From: Rhodospirillales bacterium
GTDB taxonomy: Bacteria > Pseudomonadota > Alphaproteobacteria > Reyranellales > Reyranellaceae
Direction of reading: 5' to 3'
NCBI GenBank assembly: GCA_009377525.1
Contig: WHTW01000034.1
Location: 1 to 58,131, forward strand
Length of the DNA stretch: 58,131 nucleotides
In this document: positions 36,061 through 45,396 of the stretch, one piece after another
Layout of the letters: every line of letters starts with the position of its first letter
How positions within the stretch are numbered: the stretch's first letter is position 1
Made by a program: the position numbers and the translations under genes
Notes under the pieces: model-generated
The model's input: only the letters and a program-made list of their open reading frames with translations
Database searches by the model: none
Told to the model about the DNA's origin: nothing

Positions 36061-36960
36061 ATGCCGAAGCCCGGCCGCGGTGTCGGTTCGGGGGAAGCCT
36101 ATCTCACCGTCACAGTGCTGATCTGGGGGACCTCCTTTCCGATCGCCAAGCCGGTGCTTGCGGTGATGGACCCCTGGGTCTTCGGCTTCGTCCGCTGCGG
36201 CCTGGCCTCACTGCTGCTGCTGGGCGTGCTGCGGATGCAGGGGCGGTCGCTGGCCCTGCCCCGGCACGAGGTGCTGCCGATGGTCGGCCTCGGCCTGTTG
36301 GGCGTGACCTGCTTTCAGGGACTCTGGGGCGTGGGACTCGCCCACACGACCGCTTCCAAGGCGGCGATCCTGATCGCCACGTCGCCCGTCTGGGGCACCC
36401 TGATCGCGCACTTCGGCGGCGAACGGCTGAGTTCGTCGGGTTGGCTCGGCGTTTTCCTGTCGTTCGCTGGCGTGCTGCTGATCGTCAACAATAGCCTGGT
36501 GAGCCTGACGGTCATCGGCGGCGGCGCCGACCTGGGCGACCTGATCTTCCTCGGCAACGCGATAGCCTTCGCCGTCTACAGCGCCGTCAGCCGGCCGTTC
36601 GTCGCCCGGCACGGGGCGTTGAAGACCATGGTCTGGGTCCTGCTGTTCGGTACGTGCGGGCTGTTGTTGCTCGGCGTGCCCGGCTTCGCCGCACAGGACT
36701 GGGCGCAGCTGCAAGGGCCGCTGCTGCTGAACCTCCTGTATGTCGGCTTCGGCGCTTCCGCCATCGCCCAGGTGACTTGGTACGCCGCGCTCTCGCGCCT
36801 CGGGCTGGTGCGGACGGTGGTGGCCATGTTTCTCGTCCCCGTGATCGCTGTGCTGACTGCGTTTGCATTCCTAGGCGAAACCGTTTCGCCTCTGCAGGGC
36901 TGCGGTGCCGCCCTGGTGCTGGGTGGCATCTGGCTGTGCCGACGGCGCCCGGCCAAGTGA
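36061..36960 (+). CDS. EamA/DMT-family transporter
   Basis: 299 aa with ten hydrophobic segments in two EamA halves. The first begins LTVTVLIWGTSFPIAKPVLA, and the end of the first half shows TTASKAAILIATSPVWGTLI. The second ends FAFLGETVSPLQGCGAALVL. DMT carriers usually export metabolites. GAGG lies 5 nt before ATG 36061; ATG 36028 is an alternative. It is the last gene of the dioxygenase-TRAP run and may export an overflow product. Confidence 0.85.
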   Translation: MPKPGRGVGSGEAYLTVTVLIWGTSFPIAKPVLAVMDPWVFGFVRCGLASLLLLGVLRMQGRSLALPRHEVLPMVGLGLLGVTCFQGLWGVGLAHTTASKAAILIATSPVWGTLIAHFGGERLSSSGWLGVFLSFAGVLLIVNNSLVSLTVIGGGADLGDLIFLGNAIAFAVYSAVSRPFVARHGALKTMVWVLLFGTCGLLLLGVPGFAAQDWAQLQGPLLLNLLYVGFGASAIAQVTWYAALSRLGLVRTVVAMFLVPVIAVLTAFAFLGETVSPLQGCGAALVLGGIWLCRRRPAK

Positions 36961-36980
36961 TCGTCTCGCCCGGCAGCTCC

Positions 36981-37498
36981 TCACGGTACCCGTTGCGTGG
37001 CGCAGACGGGGCCGCTCAAGAACACCTCAAGCCGTTCCCGGCGATCCTGTGGAAGCAGCCAGCTGCCGTTGAGGTATCGGGTGAGGGTCCCTGGGTCCCA
37101 TCCGAGGTAGTTGGCAACCTGGTCAAAGGTCATCCCGGTCGCTCGGCGCTTGGCAGCGAGCCGCTCTGCCAAGGTCGTGGGCGCTGGTGACGGATCGTAG
37201 CCGAGGAAGTCGATCACCGGCCGGAAGCGGGACGCGATCGGCCGGGTTCGGTTGATATAGGTAAAGACATCGCAATGCAGCTGGTCGGCGGCTTCCCGCT
37301 GGAGGAGCCCCAGCTCCTTACGGCGCTTCTTGAGTGCTCGCCGAGTGTTTTAGGCTCTTCGGAATAGTCCTTCTTTCTCAAGGCCTTGAGGGTCAGCGGC
37401 ACGCCCGGCAAAAAGGCAACGCGTCTCTGCGACTGCCAAACTGCCACCAACTGGAAGCGCGCGGCGGGGGTTGGGTACCCCTTTTCGCGGTTGATCAC
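36981..37498 (-). pseudogene. XRE-type HTH regulator, frameshifted copy
   Basis: The 5' part (37498 down) encodes QRRVAFLPGVPLTLKALRKK then DYSEEPKTLGEH, and the 3' part encodes FGY-type sequence FLGYDPSPAPTTLAERLAAK, MTFDQVANYLGWDPGTLTRY and LNGSW. The break is one lost base in GAGCACTCAAG (expected GAGCACCTCAAG) near 37340. After correction it parallels the intact regulator at 49467-49913. Located between the EamA and PPOX genes. Confidence 0.75.
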
Positions 37499-37574
37499 TC
37501 AGGGCAAAGCCGCAGCCCGGCAATCGCAGCAAGTCCGTTGACACCGCCGCCTTCGCAACCATACCCATTAGAAT

Positions 37575-38084
37575 ATGGGCCAAGATCGATCACAGCCGCG
37601 GCCTGGCACCACCTCGGATGCGCCGCGCGGCCCGCTGTCGCCGGCCGAGCAGAGCGCGTTCTTCCGGCGGCCGCTGCTGGCGCGGCTCGCGACGGTCGCG
37701 CCGGACGGCGCACCCTACGTCGCACCGCTATGGTACGAGTGGAACGAGGAGGACGCCTCGTTCTGGTTTGTGATCCGCGAGCGCGCCCGCTTCATGCCGC
37801 ACATCCTGCGCGAGCCGCGTGTTTGCCTGTCGATCGCCAGCGAAACCCCGCCCTATGCGCGGAGCACGATCATGGGGCGCGCCGAGATCGTCGGCCGACC
37901 GGGCCAATCCGACGCCTGGCGGCCGGTCGCCGAGCGCATGGCGCGCGCCTACATCGGCAAGCGCGGGCCCGGCTACATCGACGGCACCGCGCACTTCCCG
38001 CGCTGGCTCGTGCGCGTCGTGCCCGAAACGATGACGACATGGCGTGGCGGCGGCTGGGCTCGCCGCTACACCGACGACGGCTGA
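37575..38084 (+). CDS. PPOX-class (pyridoxamine 5'-phosphate oxidase-like) protein
   Basis: 169 aa split-barrel flavin-binding protein. Family features are LARLATVAPDGAPYVAPLWY near residues 36-55, FWFVIRERARFMPHIL and VCLSIASE. It probably binds FMN, F420 or heme; its reaction is unknown. It precedes the peptide ABC operon by 100 nt on the same strand and could be co-transcribed. Confidence 0.8.
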   Translation: MGQDRSQPRPGTTSDAPRGPLSPAEQSAFFRRPLLARLATVAPDGAPYVAPLWYEWNEEDASFWFVIRERARFMPHILREPRVCLSIASETPPYARSTIMGRAEIVGRPGQSDAWRPVAERMARAYIGKRGPGYIDGTAHFPRWLVRVVPETMTTWRGGGWARRYTDDG

Positions 38085-38184
38085 GCCGCATGGCCTTTAC
38101 AAGCCGCGCCCGCTGCTGGCGTAATGGACGACGCCTGCACAGCCAGCGGCGCAGGGGGGCGGCGCCGCGTCACGGAGTACCTCG

Positions 38185-40050
38185 ATGAACCCGACCGGAC
38201 CGGCCGAGCCGACAGCGCCCGCAGGAATGAGACCATCGCGCCGTGCCTTCATGGCCACCGCCGCCGCGACGGCCGCCCTGGCCGGCGCGCGCGAGGCCTC
38301 GGCGGCGTCTGACACGCTGGTGTGGGACATCGCGGCGGGCCCGCAATACGTCGATCCGGTGATGGGCACGAGTGCCCAGGCCAACGTGATGGTCCTGCAG
38401 AACGTCTATGAGCGGCTCGTCTGGTACGACGGCCCCAAGATGGAACCGATCCCCTGGCTGGCGACCGGCTGGGAGGCCAAGGACAACGGCCAGCGCTACG
38501 TCTTCAAGCTGCGCAAGGGGATCAAGTTCCAGGACGGCGCCAAGTTCGACGCGCACGCCGTCAAGTTCAGCTTCGACCGCGCCGTGCTGCTCGACGACCC
38601 GACCGGCATCGGCTCGTTCTTCCCGACTGGCACCGCCGCGCCCGGCCTCTTCAAGGGGGCCTGGGAGTTCAGCAAGTCGTTCGGCGTCGGCAAGGACTAT
38701 TCGCAAGCCGCGGTCGACGCGTATCTCGCTGCGGGCGCGGTCAAGGTGATCGACGAGGAGACCGTCGAGTTCAACCTGGCGCAGCCCTACGGCGCGTTCC
38801 TGTCCGACATGGCGACGTTCATGGGGTCGATCGTGTCGCCCTCCTATGTCATCGCCCACTGGAAGAAGCCGAGCGATCCGCAGCGCGGCTTCGTGCCCGG
38901 CATCACGGCCGGCCAGCGCGACGACTGGATGCTTTCGAATGCCAGCGGTACCGGCCCCTACACGCTCGCCGTCTTCGACAAGGCGACCGCCAATGTCGTG
39001 CTGAAGGCCAATCCGCAGTACTGGGGCGGGCCGGCCGGCAAGCTCAAGCCGGCATTGCAGAGCGTCATCATCCGAACGACGCTCGACCAGGCGACGCGCC
39101 TGCTCGACATCAAGTCCGGCACTGTCGACATCGCCGACATCGCCACCGCCTCGATCTTCGACGTCATCGACAAGGCAAAGTGGCTCGATCAGCAGAAGAT
39201 CGAGCCGATCACCCCCGGCATCAGCGTACCCGGGCCGTTCCCGTGGCTGACGATCTACTTTGCGAAGATGAACCTCAAGATCAAGAACCCGGACGGCAGT
39301 CTGGCGGCCTTCCAGCCGTTCCAGGACATCCGCATGCGCAAGGCGTTCGCCTCGGTGATCAACGACGCCGACATCCGCCGCAACGTGTTCAATGGCTTTG
39401 CCCAGCCGATCCCCTGGGGCCTGACACCGGCGCAGTTCGGCTACGACCCGGCGATCAAGAAGGCCTACTCCTTCGACCTGAAGCTGGCCAAGGAGTTGCT
39501 CGACGCCGCCGGCAAGGATCTCGGCTTCTCCCCGGCCAAGCCGCGCGACATGGTCATCATCTCCAACGCGGCGGCGCCGTGGCAGGGCTACATCGCGACG
39601 CAGATCGCCTCCAACATCAACCGGCTCGATGTCGGGCTGAAGCTCGACGTGAAGGCGCTGTCCTTCACCGAGTACGTCAACTCATGGCGCTCGCAATTGA
39701 CCGGGTTCAGCATCCACAGCACGTTCTCCCTGACCGCCGATCCCAACTCGTGGCTCAGCATGTTCGGCACCGCGGCAGGTTTCTGGGCCAGGACCAGCTC
39801 CTACGACAACCCGAAGGCGGGGGCGCTGTTCAAGGAGCAGTTCCAGTCGGTCGATCCCAAGCAGCGCGCCAAGCTGATCTCTGAGATGATGCAGCTAGTC
39901 AACGACGACGTCGCCTGGGTCTGGCTCGGTGCTGCGACGGCCTACGGGCAGCCAACCTTCAATCCGAACGTGCTGCGCTCCGGCGTCAAGGGTTTCTACT
40001 ACAACCCGACCTACCAGGGTTTCTATTTCCCGGCCTTGAGCAAGGCGTAA
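38185..40050 (+). CDS. peptide/nickel-type ABC transporter solute-binding protein
   Basis: 621 aa SBP_bac_5-type protein (DppA/OppA family). An N-terminal extension leads to a twin-arginine-type signal RPSRRAFMATAAATAALAGA cleaved near EASAAS. Mature motifs are ENVYERLVWYD-like (LQNVYERLVWYDGPKMEPIP), FKLRKGIKFQDGAKFDAHAV and the late WVWLGAATAYG. Ligands for the family are peptides, nickel or opines. GGAG lies 7 nt before ATG 38185. First gene of a five-gene transporter operon. Confidence 0.92.
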   Translation: MNPTGPAEPTAPAGMRPSRRAFMATAAATAALAGAREASAASDTLVWDIAAGPQYVDPVMGTSAQANVMVLQNVYERLVWYDGPKMEPIPWLATGWEAKDNGQRYVFKLRKGIKFQDGAKFDAHAVKFSFDRAVLLDDPTGIGSFFPTGTAAPGLFKGAWEFSKSFGVGKDYSQAAVDAYLAAGAVKVIDEETVEFNLAQPYGAFLSDMATFMGSIVSPSYVIAHWKKPSDPQRGFVPGITAGQRDDWMLSNASGTGPYTLAVFDKATANVVLKANPQYWGGPAGKLKPALQSVIIRTTLDQATRLLDIKSGTVDIADIATASIFDVIDKAKWLDQQKIEPITPGISVPGPFPWLTIYFAKMNLKIKNPDGSLAAFQPFQDIRMRKAFASVINDADIRRNVFNGFAQPIPWGLTPAQFGYDPAIKKAYSFDLKLAKELLDAAGKDLGFSPAKPRDMVIISNAAAPWQGYIATQIASNINRLDVGLKLDVKALSFTEYVNSWRSQLTGFSIHSTFSLTADPNSWLSMFGTAAGFWARTSSYDNPKAGALFKEQFQSVDPKQRAKLISEMMQLVNDDVAWVWLGAATAYGQPTFNPNVLRSGVKGFYYNPTYQGFYFPALSKA

Positions 40051-40087
40051 GCAGCGATGCGGCGGGTCTGACCGCGGGGGCGACCGG

Positions 40088-41131
40088 TTGGGATTGCTGG
40101 GGTACACCGTCAGGCGGCTTGCCGGCCTCGGGTTGGTGCTGCTTGGGGTCAGCATCCTGGTGTTCGTGCTGCTGCGCGGCATGCCCGGCGTCGACCCGCT
40201 CTCGGCCTACATCACGCCCGGGCTGCCGATGAGCCCCGAGGCGCTCAAGGGACTGAGGGACGAGCTGCACCTCGACCAGCCGTTGCCGCTTCAGTACGTC
40301 TACTACGTTGCCGACCTGCTGCGCGGCGACTGGGGCTATTCACGCACCGCTGCGCAGCTGGTCATCTCGGCGCTGATCGACCGCCTCCCGGCGACGGTCG
40401 AGCTGGCTGTGTCGGCGGTGCTGCTCAGCACCGCGATCGGCGTGCCGGCGGGCATCATCGCCGCCCTGCGCCGAGACCGCGCGCCGGACATCGTGGTGCG
40501 CGTGGTGTCGATCACCGGCATCTCGTTTCCGGTGTTCTGGCTCGGCATCCTCCTGCAACTCGTGTTCTTCTACTATGCCGGACAGCTGGGGTTGCCGGCG
40601 CTGCCGTCGCGCGGCCGCGTCGACGATCTGGTCGCGCTCCAATATCCGCTCTCGCCCATCACAGGATTCTTCCTGATCGACAGCCTGCTCACGGGCAACC
40701 TGGCGTTCTTTGCCAGCGCCCTGGCTCACCTCGTGCTGCCCGCCTTCACCCTCAGCCTGATCGGGCTCGCGACCATCGTCAGGATCATGCGGGCGAGCAT
40801 GCTCGAGGTGCTGCGGCAGGACTACATCCTGCTCGCCCGCTCGAAGGGGCTGCCGCTGCGCACCGTGCTGCTGCGGCATGCGCTGCGCAACGCGATCACC
40901 CCCGTGCTGACCACCGCCGGAACGACGCTGGGCATCCTGCTGGGCGGCGCCGTCGTGGTCGAGACGGTGTTCTCGTGGCCGGGCATCGGTCGCCTCGCTG
41001 CGCAGGGCATCCTGAACAACGATAGTGTCTTGGTGGTCGGCTTCGCGCTATTCGTCGCGACGATGATGGTCCTGGTCAACCTGGCGGTCGACATCCTGTA
41101 CGCGGTGGTCGATCCGCGCGTCAGGTACTGA
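40088..41131 (+). CDS. peptide-type ABC transporter permease (DppB-like)
   Basis: 347 aa with six membrane segments. It begins GYTVRRLAGLGLVLLGVSIL and has the BPD_transp EAA loop (ARSKGLPLRTVLLRHALRNA) near residues 255-275, followed by the ETVFSWPGIGRL motif of this subfamily. The start is TTG 40088; no ATG fits. It is 38 nt after the binding-protein gene. Confidence 0.92.
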   Translation: MGLLGYTVRRLAGLGLVLLGVSILVFVLLRGMPGVDPLSAYITPGLPMSPEALKGLRDELHLDQPLPLQYVYYVADLLRGDWGYSRTAAQLVISALIDRLPATVELAVSAVLLSTAIGVPAGIIAALRRDRAPDIVVRVVSITGISFPVFWLGILLQLVFFYYAGQLGLPALPSRGRVDDLVALQYPLSPITGFFLIDSLLTGNLAFFASALAHLVLPAFTLSLIGLATIVRIMRASMLEVLRQDYILLARSKGLPLRTVLLRHALRNAITPVLTTAGTTLGILLGGAVVVETVFSWPGIGRLAAQGILNNDSVLVVGFALFVATMMVLVNLAVDILYAVVDPRVRY

Positions 41132-41132
41132 C

Positions 41133-41975
41133 GTGGCGGCGGATACGCTTTCGGCCGTCGGGTTGTTGCGACGCAACAAGCTGGCGATGTTCGGCGCCGG
41201 GGTGTTCCTGGCTCTGCTGATCGTCGGTGCCGTGGCGCCGTATCTCATCCCGGCGTCGATCGTGCGCGACGTGCATTTCGCCGCCAAGCTCGCGCCGCCC
41301 GATGCGCGGCATTGGTTCGGCACCGACGACTACGGCCGCGACCTGTTCTCCATGGTGCTGCTGGCCGCCAACCTCGATCTCAGCGCGTCGATCGGGATCG
41401 TCGTGGCCTCGACCGCGATCGGCATCGTGCTCGGCGCGCTCGCCGGGTTCGTTCCTCGCCTCGATCAGCCGCTGATGCGGATCACCGACATTTTCCTGTC
41501 CGTCCCCAACCTGGTGCTGGCGATGGCGATCGCCGCGGTGCTCGGCCGCAGCATCCCCAACCTGTCGATCGCGCTGGTCTTCGTCTGGTGGCCGATCTAC
41601 TGTCGGTTGATGCGCGGCCAGGTGCTGAGCGAGCGCGAGAAGCCCTATGTCAAGGCGCTCCAGGTCCTCGGCGTGGGCCGCCTGCGCACGATCTTCCGCC
41701 ACGTCATCCCGAACGCGATCTTCCCGGTGATCGCGCGCGCGCCCGCCGATGTCGGGCTGGTGCTGATCACCATGGCGGCGCTGAGCTACATCGGGTTCGG
41801 CCCCGGCCCCTATGTCCCGGAATGGGGCAGCCTGATCGCGAGTGGGCAGGCCTACATCTTCCAGGCGCCGTGGCTGGTGTTCTTCCCGGGAGCAGCGATC
41901 TTCCTGACCTCGCTGTCGCTGAACCTGGTCGGAGACTGGGCCCGTGACGCGTTCGACCCGCGGCTGCGGAGCTGA
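41133..41975 (+). CDS. peptide-type ABC transporter permease (DppC-like)
   Basis: 280 aa, six segments. The subfamily motif HWFGTDDYGRDLFSMVLLAA is at about residues 53-72, and the EAA loop is EKPYVKALQVLGVGRLRTIF near 170-190. GTG 41133 starts 1 nt after the DppB stop. Forms the translocation pore with DppB. Confidence 0.92.
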   Translation: MAADTLSAVGLLRRNKLAMFGAGVFLALLIVGAVAPYLIPASIVRDVHFAAKLAPPDARHWFGTDDYGRDLFSMVLLAANLDLSASIGIVVASTAIGIVLGALAGFVPRLDQPLMRITDIFLSVPNLVLAMAIAAVLGRSIPNLSIALVFVWWPIYCRLMRGQVLSEREKPYVKALQVLGVGRLRTIFRHVIPNAIFPVIARAPADVGLVLITMAALSYIGFGPGPYVPEWGSLIASGQAYIFQAPWLVFFPGAAIFLTSLSLNLVGDWARDAFDPRLRS

Positions 41976-41980
41976 GCGGC

Positions 41981-43009
41981 GTGACCCGGCTCGGCGAGAC
42001 GGCAGTCCTGGAGGTCGAGGATCTGTGCGTCGAGCTCAGCATCGGCGGCCGCTGGGTCCGCGCGCTGAACAATGTGAGCCTGAGCGTTCGCCCCGGTGAG
42101 GCGCTCGGGCTGGTCGGGGAATCGGGTTCCGGCAAGTCGCTCACCGCGCTGGCCGTGGCGGGGCTGCTGCCCGAAAACGCGCGGGTGGTGGCCGGCTCGA
42201 TCCGCCTGAAAGGCGAGGCCGTGCTCGGTCGCAGCGAAGCCGAGCTCAACCGGCTGCGGGGAAGGGCGCTCGCCTTCATCTTCCAGAACCCGACGAGCTA
42301 TCTCAATCCGCTGCTGACGGTCGGGGTGCAGATCGCCGAGGTGTTCGAGGTCAGTCCCGAGCTGCTGGCAAGCGAGGATGGCGGCCGGCTGCGCGGGGGC
42401 GAGCGGCGGAAGCTGGCCTGGCGCAGGGTCGTCGAGCACCTGCGGCTGGTCCACATACCGGATCCGGAACGGGTGGCGCGGCAATATCCGTTCGAGCTCA
42501 GCGGCGGCATGCAGCAGCGCGTGGTCATCGCGATGGCGCTGATCCGCCGGCCGAGCCTGGTGATCGCCGACGAGATCACGACCGCGCTCGACGTGACCGT
42601 GCAGGCGCAGATCCTCAGGCTGTTGGCCGAGCTCAGAGCCTCGATCGGCATGACGCTGCTCCTGATCACTCACGACATGGGCATCGTTGCGCAGCTCGCC
42701 GACCGCGTCGCGGTGATGTACTCGGGCAGCGTCGTCGAGACTTCCGATGTGGCGAGCCTGTTCGCCGCGGCCCGGCATCCCTATGCCAAGGCGCTGCTCG
42801 AGGCGGTACCGCGCATCGACGGCAACGAAACGACATTGCGGGCGATCCCGGGCGCCATCCCGGCGATCACCAACCCGCCGCCGGGCTGCCGCTTTCACCT
42901 GCGTTGCCCGCGCGTGTTCGGACCCTGCGCCGGCACCGTGCCGCCTGCGGTGGCGCTGGGCGAGCAGCACAGCGTCGCCTGCCACCTTTATCGCGACGGG
43001 CCGGCATGA
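41981..43009 (+). CDS. peptide-type ABC transporter ATPase (DppD-like)
   Basis: 342 aa. Walker A is GESGSGKS, Q-loop FIFQNPTSYLNPL, signature LSGGMQQR, Walker B LVIADEITTALD, H-loop LLITHDMG. A C-terminal oligopeptide-type extension ends with a Cys cluster (PPGCRFHLRCP), which in relatives binds an iron-sulfur cluster. GTG start 41981. Its stop overlaps the next start (ATGA). Confidence 0.93.
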   Translation: MTRLGETAVLEVEDLCVELSIGGRWVRALNNVSLSVRPGEALGLVGESGSGKSLTALAVAGLLPENARVVAGSIRLKGEAVLGRSEAELNRLRGRALAFIFQNPTSYLNPLLTVGVQIAEVFEVSPELLASEDGGRLRGGERRKLAWRRVVEHLRLVHIPDPERVARQYPFELSGGMQQRVVIAMALIRRPSLVIADEITTALDVTVQAQILRLLAELRASIGMTLLLITHDMGIVAQLADRVAVMYSGSVVETSDVASLFAAARHPYAKALLEAVPRIDGNETTLRAIPGAIPAITNPPPGCRFHLRCPRVFGPCAGTVPPAVALGEQHSVACHLYRDGPA

Positions 43010-44037
43010 ACGCGCCGCCGGTCCTCGAGGTCAGCGACCTCGCCAAGCATTTCTCGCTGCGCGGCGGCCTGTGGCGCAGAAGTGCCGGGTTCGTGAAAGC
43101 GGTCGACGGAGTCGGGTTCGCGATCGCGGCGGGCCAGACCTTCGGGCTGGTCGGCGAGTCGGGCTGCGGCAAGAGCACGCTGGCGATGCTGCTCGTGAAG
43201 TTGCTCGAGCCGACCGGCGGCCGCATCCGCCTCGACGGCAACGACATCGCCGGGCTCGAGGGCGCCGCGATGCGCGACTTCCGCAAGTGTGTCCAGTTGG
43301 TCTTTCAGGACCCCTACGGCTCGCTCGATCCGCGGCAGAAGATCGCGAGCGCGCTGACCGAGCCGCTGTCCACGCTGGGCCTCGCCACAGGCCGCGTCGA
43401 TGCGATGCGGCGAGCCGAGGAGGCGGTCGACCTGGTCGGGCTCGACGCCGAGGTGCTGCGGCGCCTGCCGCACGAGCTGAGCGGCGGCCAGCGCCAGCGC
43501 ATCGTGATCGCGCGCGCGCTCGCGCTCACGCCGCGCCTGGTGATTCTCGACGAGCCGACCTCGTCGGTCGACGTCTCGGTGCAGGCGCAGATCCTCGGGC
43601 TGCTGCAGGATCTGCGCCGCCGGCGCGGCCTCACCTACCTGCTGATCTCGCACAACCTGGTCGTCGTGCGCTTCATGAGCGACATCGTCGCGGTGATGTA
43701 TCTCGGCAGGATCGTCGAGCGTGCGCCGGCCGCCGACCTCTTCACCGCGCCGAAGCACCCCTACACGGCCGCCCTGATTTCCGCCATCCCGCTGCCCGAC
43801 CCCAGGCGCCGCCGCCTCGCGGCGCTGGCCGAGGGCGACGTGCCGAGTCCCGTCAACACGCCGTCCGGCTGCCGCTACCATCCGCGCTGCCCCTACACTG
43901 AACGTCTTTGCCGCGAGCAGGAGCCGGCGCTGACTGAAGTCACCAGCGGACACTTCGCGGCGTGCCATTTTCCGGATCGAGCGGCTCACGGAGTACCGCC
44001 ACGAGCCCCCAAAAACCGAAGCCGCCCGGTACTGTAA
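43006..44037 (+). CDS. peptide-type ABC transporter ATPase (DppF-like)
   Basis: 343 aa. Walker A is GESGCGKS, signature LSGGQRQR, Walker B LVILDEPTSSVD, H-loop LLISHNLV, and a C-terminal Cys cluster (PSGCRYHPRCPYTERLC). ATG 43006 overlaps the DppD stop by ATGA, indicating coupled translation. The longer frame from 42904 is rejected. Together with DppD it makes the nucleotide-binding heterodimer. Confidence 0.93.
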   Translation: MNAPPVLEVSDLAKHFSLRGGLWRRSAGFVKAVDGVGFAIAAGQTFGLVGESGCGKSTLAMLLVKLLEPTGGRIRLDGNDIAGLEGAAMRDFRKCVQLVFQDPYGSLDPRQKIASALTEPLSTLGLATGRVDAMRRAEEAVDLVGLDAEVLRRLPHELSGGQRQRIVIARALALTPRLVILDEPTSSVDVSVQAQILGLLQDLRRRRGLTYLLISHNLVVVRFMSDIVAVMYLGRIVERAPAADLFTAPKHPYTAALISAIPLPDPRRRRLAALAEGDVPSPVNTPSGCRYHPRCPYTERLCREQEPALTEVTSGHFAACHFPDRAAHGVPPRAPKNRSRPVL

Positions 44038-44229
44038 GCGTGAGCGGCGTCTGATGGCAAAAGGCCGCGGTACAAATGCAACTGCATAGCCGCGATCAGC
44101 TGCAAACGTGCGAGATAGTTTGACCGGCGGGGTTAGTTGTTTTTGGGACCGTACACCGGGTGGCCCCGATTTGATCTAAATCAATGCTTCCATGGCTTGG
44201 GCTCGCAGTATTCATCAATTGGGGGAATA

Positions 44230-44490
44230 ATGTTGGATGCGAGCTACTACTCGCTCATCGAGCGCGCGCAAGATGGGCGATTCGTTGCATGGGTTCCGGA
44301 TCTTCCCGGCATTTCGATCACTGGCGATACTGAGGAAGAGGTGATCCACGCGCTTTCCCAAACGGTTCGGCAATGCGTGCGAGAAATGATCATCGAGGGC
44401 AAGCCGGTGCCCAAGGCCCGCCTGATTGACGAGTTGCCTTGCGGGTGCACGGAACATCAAGTGCGTCGCCTGCTCCTGATCATCGGCTAG
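44230..44490 (+). CDS. HicB-like protein
   Basis: 86 aa with the partial RNase-H-like HicB fold: YYSLIERAQDGRFVAWVPDL then PGISITGDTEEEVIHALSQT. HicB proteins are antitoxins that bind HicA mRNA interferases. No HicA is next to it and the usual C-terminal DNA-binding part is short, so it may be a solitary HicB domain protein. GGGGGAAT precedes ATG 44230. The next gene follows directly. Confidence 0.7.
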   Translation: MLDASYYSLIERAQDGRFVAWVPDLPGISITGDTEEEVIHALSQTVRQCVREMIIEGKPVPKARLIDELPCGCTEHQVRRLLLIIG

Positions 44491-44505
44491 GTGGTTGGGA
44501 AAGAA

Positions 44506-44688
44506 ATGGAGAAGCCGTACCTGTTCTTTTGCCCGGTTACGGGCATGAACGTGCAGGGCTTAACGTCTGATGACGCGCCAACCGAGAATGGCAAGTATCG
44601 CCTGGAGATGGTGCAGTGCCTTGCCTGCGGAGGGTTTCACTTGGTTGATCCGTCGAAAGGGCCTTTGCCACCGGCTGACGACGAGTGA
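44506..44688 (+). CDS. small zinc-ribbon-like protein
   Basis: 60 aa (MEKPYLFFCPVTGMNVQGLT...). Two Cys groups, CPVTG and CLACGGFH, could bind zinc; the tail is HLVDPSKGPLPPADDE. GTG 44491 is an alternative start giving 65 aa. It follows the HicB-like gene without a gap. A similar C-terminal block (CLACGLVHMVRPQTGQLM) ends the IS66 chimera at 50269, so this is a recurring small domain. Function unknown. Confidence 0.6.
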   Translation: MEKPYLFFCPVTGMNVQGLTSDDAPTENGKYRLEMVQCLACGGFHLVDPSKGPLPPADDE

Positions 44689-44709
44689 GAGTTGCGGAAA
44701 GGGCAACGA

Positions 44710-44795
44710 GACTGTCAGTGGCACGCCCGGCACCAAGGCAACGCGTCTCTGCAAATTGCTCGCGTTGATCAACTGGAAGCGCGCCGGGCCTTCTG
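44710..44795. repeat. dispersed block of the XRE-linked family (solo copy)
   Basis: Shares GGCAACGCGTCTCTGC (44737-44752) and flanking sequence to CAACTGGAAGCGCGCCGGG with 49932-49984 and 37415-37468. In the other two it precedes XRE regulator genes; here no regulator follows. On the minus strand it encodes LQRRVALVPGVPLTV. Confidence 0.7.
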
Positions 44796-44893
44796 TCCCT
44801 TGCGGCCGCTCAGGACCTCAGCATACTTGGAAGCGTTCGATAGAGCGCAGGGTCCCTTTGTCCGCCTGACCATTCCCTGCGCGGAGATCCTCC

Positions 44894-45260
44894 TCACGCA
44901 TTGGCAAAAGATGCCTTGTCGACGTCCACGACCGTCTCGGCACCGGTAGCCACGACAACCTTGCGCGTTGAAATCTCAGCTTCGTCGCAGAGCTTGCGCA
45001 TGTACGGAACGGATTCCTTTGCGGTTGCCTGAATTATGGCTTGGTCCTCCTTGGACAAGGTGCCCCAAACCTGCTTCGAGAAGACAAGCGCGCCAGGCGC
45101 CATCGAGTGCTCGGTCGGGCTGAAATATTTCGCCACCTCAAAATGGCAGGACGTGAAATACAGCGGCAAATTGTTCACGGCGGCATCGATCACGCCCACC
45201 TTCAGAGCCTCGAATCCTCTTTGGTGCGAGATCGGCATCGGCGTGGCACCGAGCCCACGT
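44894..45260 (-). pseudogene. TRAP DctP solute-binding protein, 3' remnant
   Basis: Encodes MPISHQRGFEALKVGVIDAA, then NNLPLYFTSCHFEVAKYFSP, MAPGALVFSKQVWGTLSKED and a normal C terminus, i.e. the last 115 or so residues of a DctP protein of about 330. The signal peptide and ligand-binding first half are missing. Different in sequence from the DctP at 21482 and 29391. Confidence 0.8.
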
Positions 45261-45396
45261 ACCAGGAGTGCTGCGACGTCTCCCTACTATGATCGTTCGG
45301 TCGCCAGCACGACGAGAGGCCCTCCGTTCAGCACGCGCTGACCTTGGGTGTCGCTGCGCCGAGCGTTGCGCGCTGTGCCCTGCTGAACTCCCACCG

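Noticed and set aside
44230..44688. A HicAB toxin-antitoxin pair
   Set aside because: The neighbour of the HicB-like gene has Cys pairs but no HicA double-stranded-RNA-binding-like fold or catalytic His, so not a HicA toxin.
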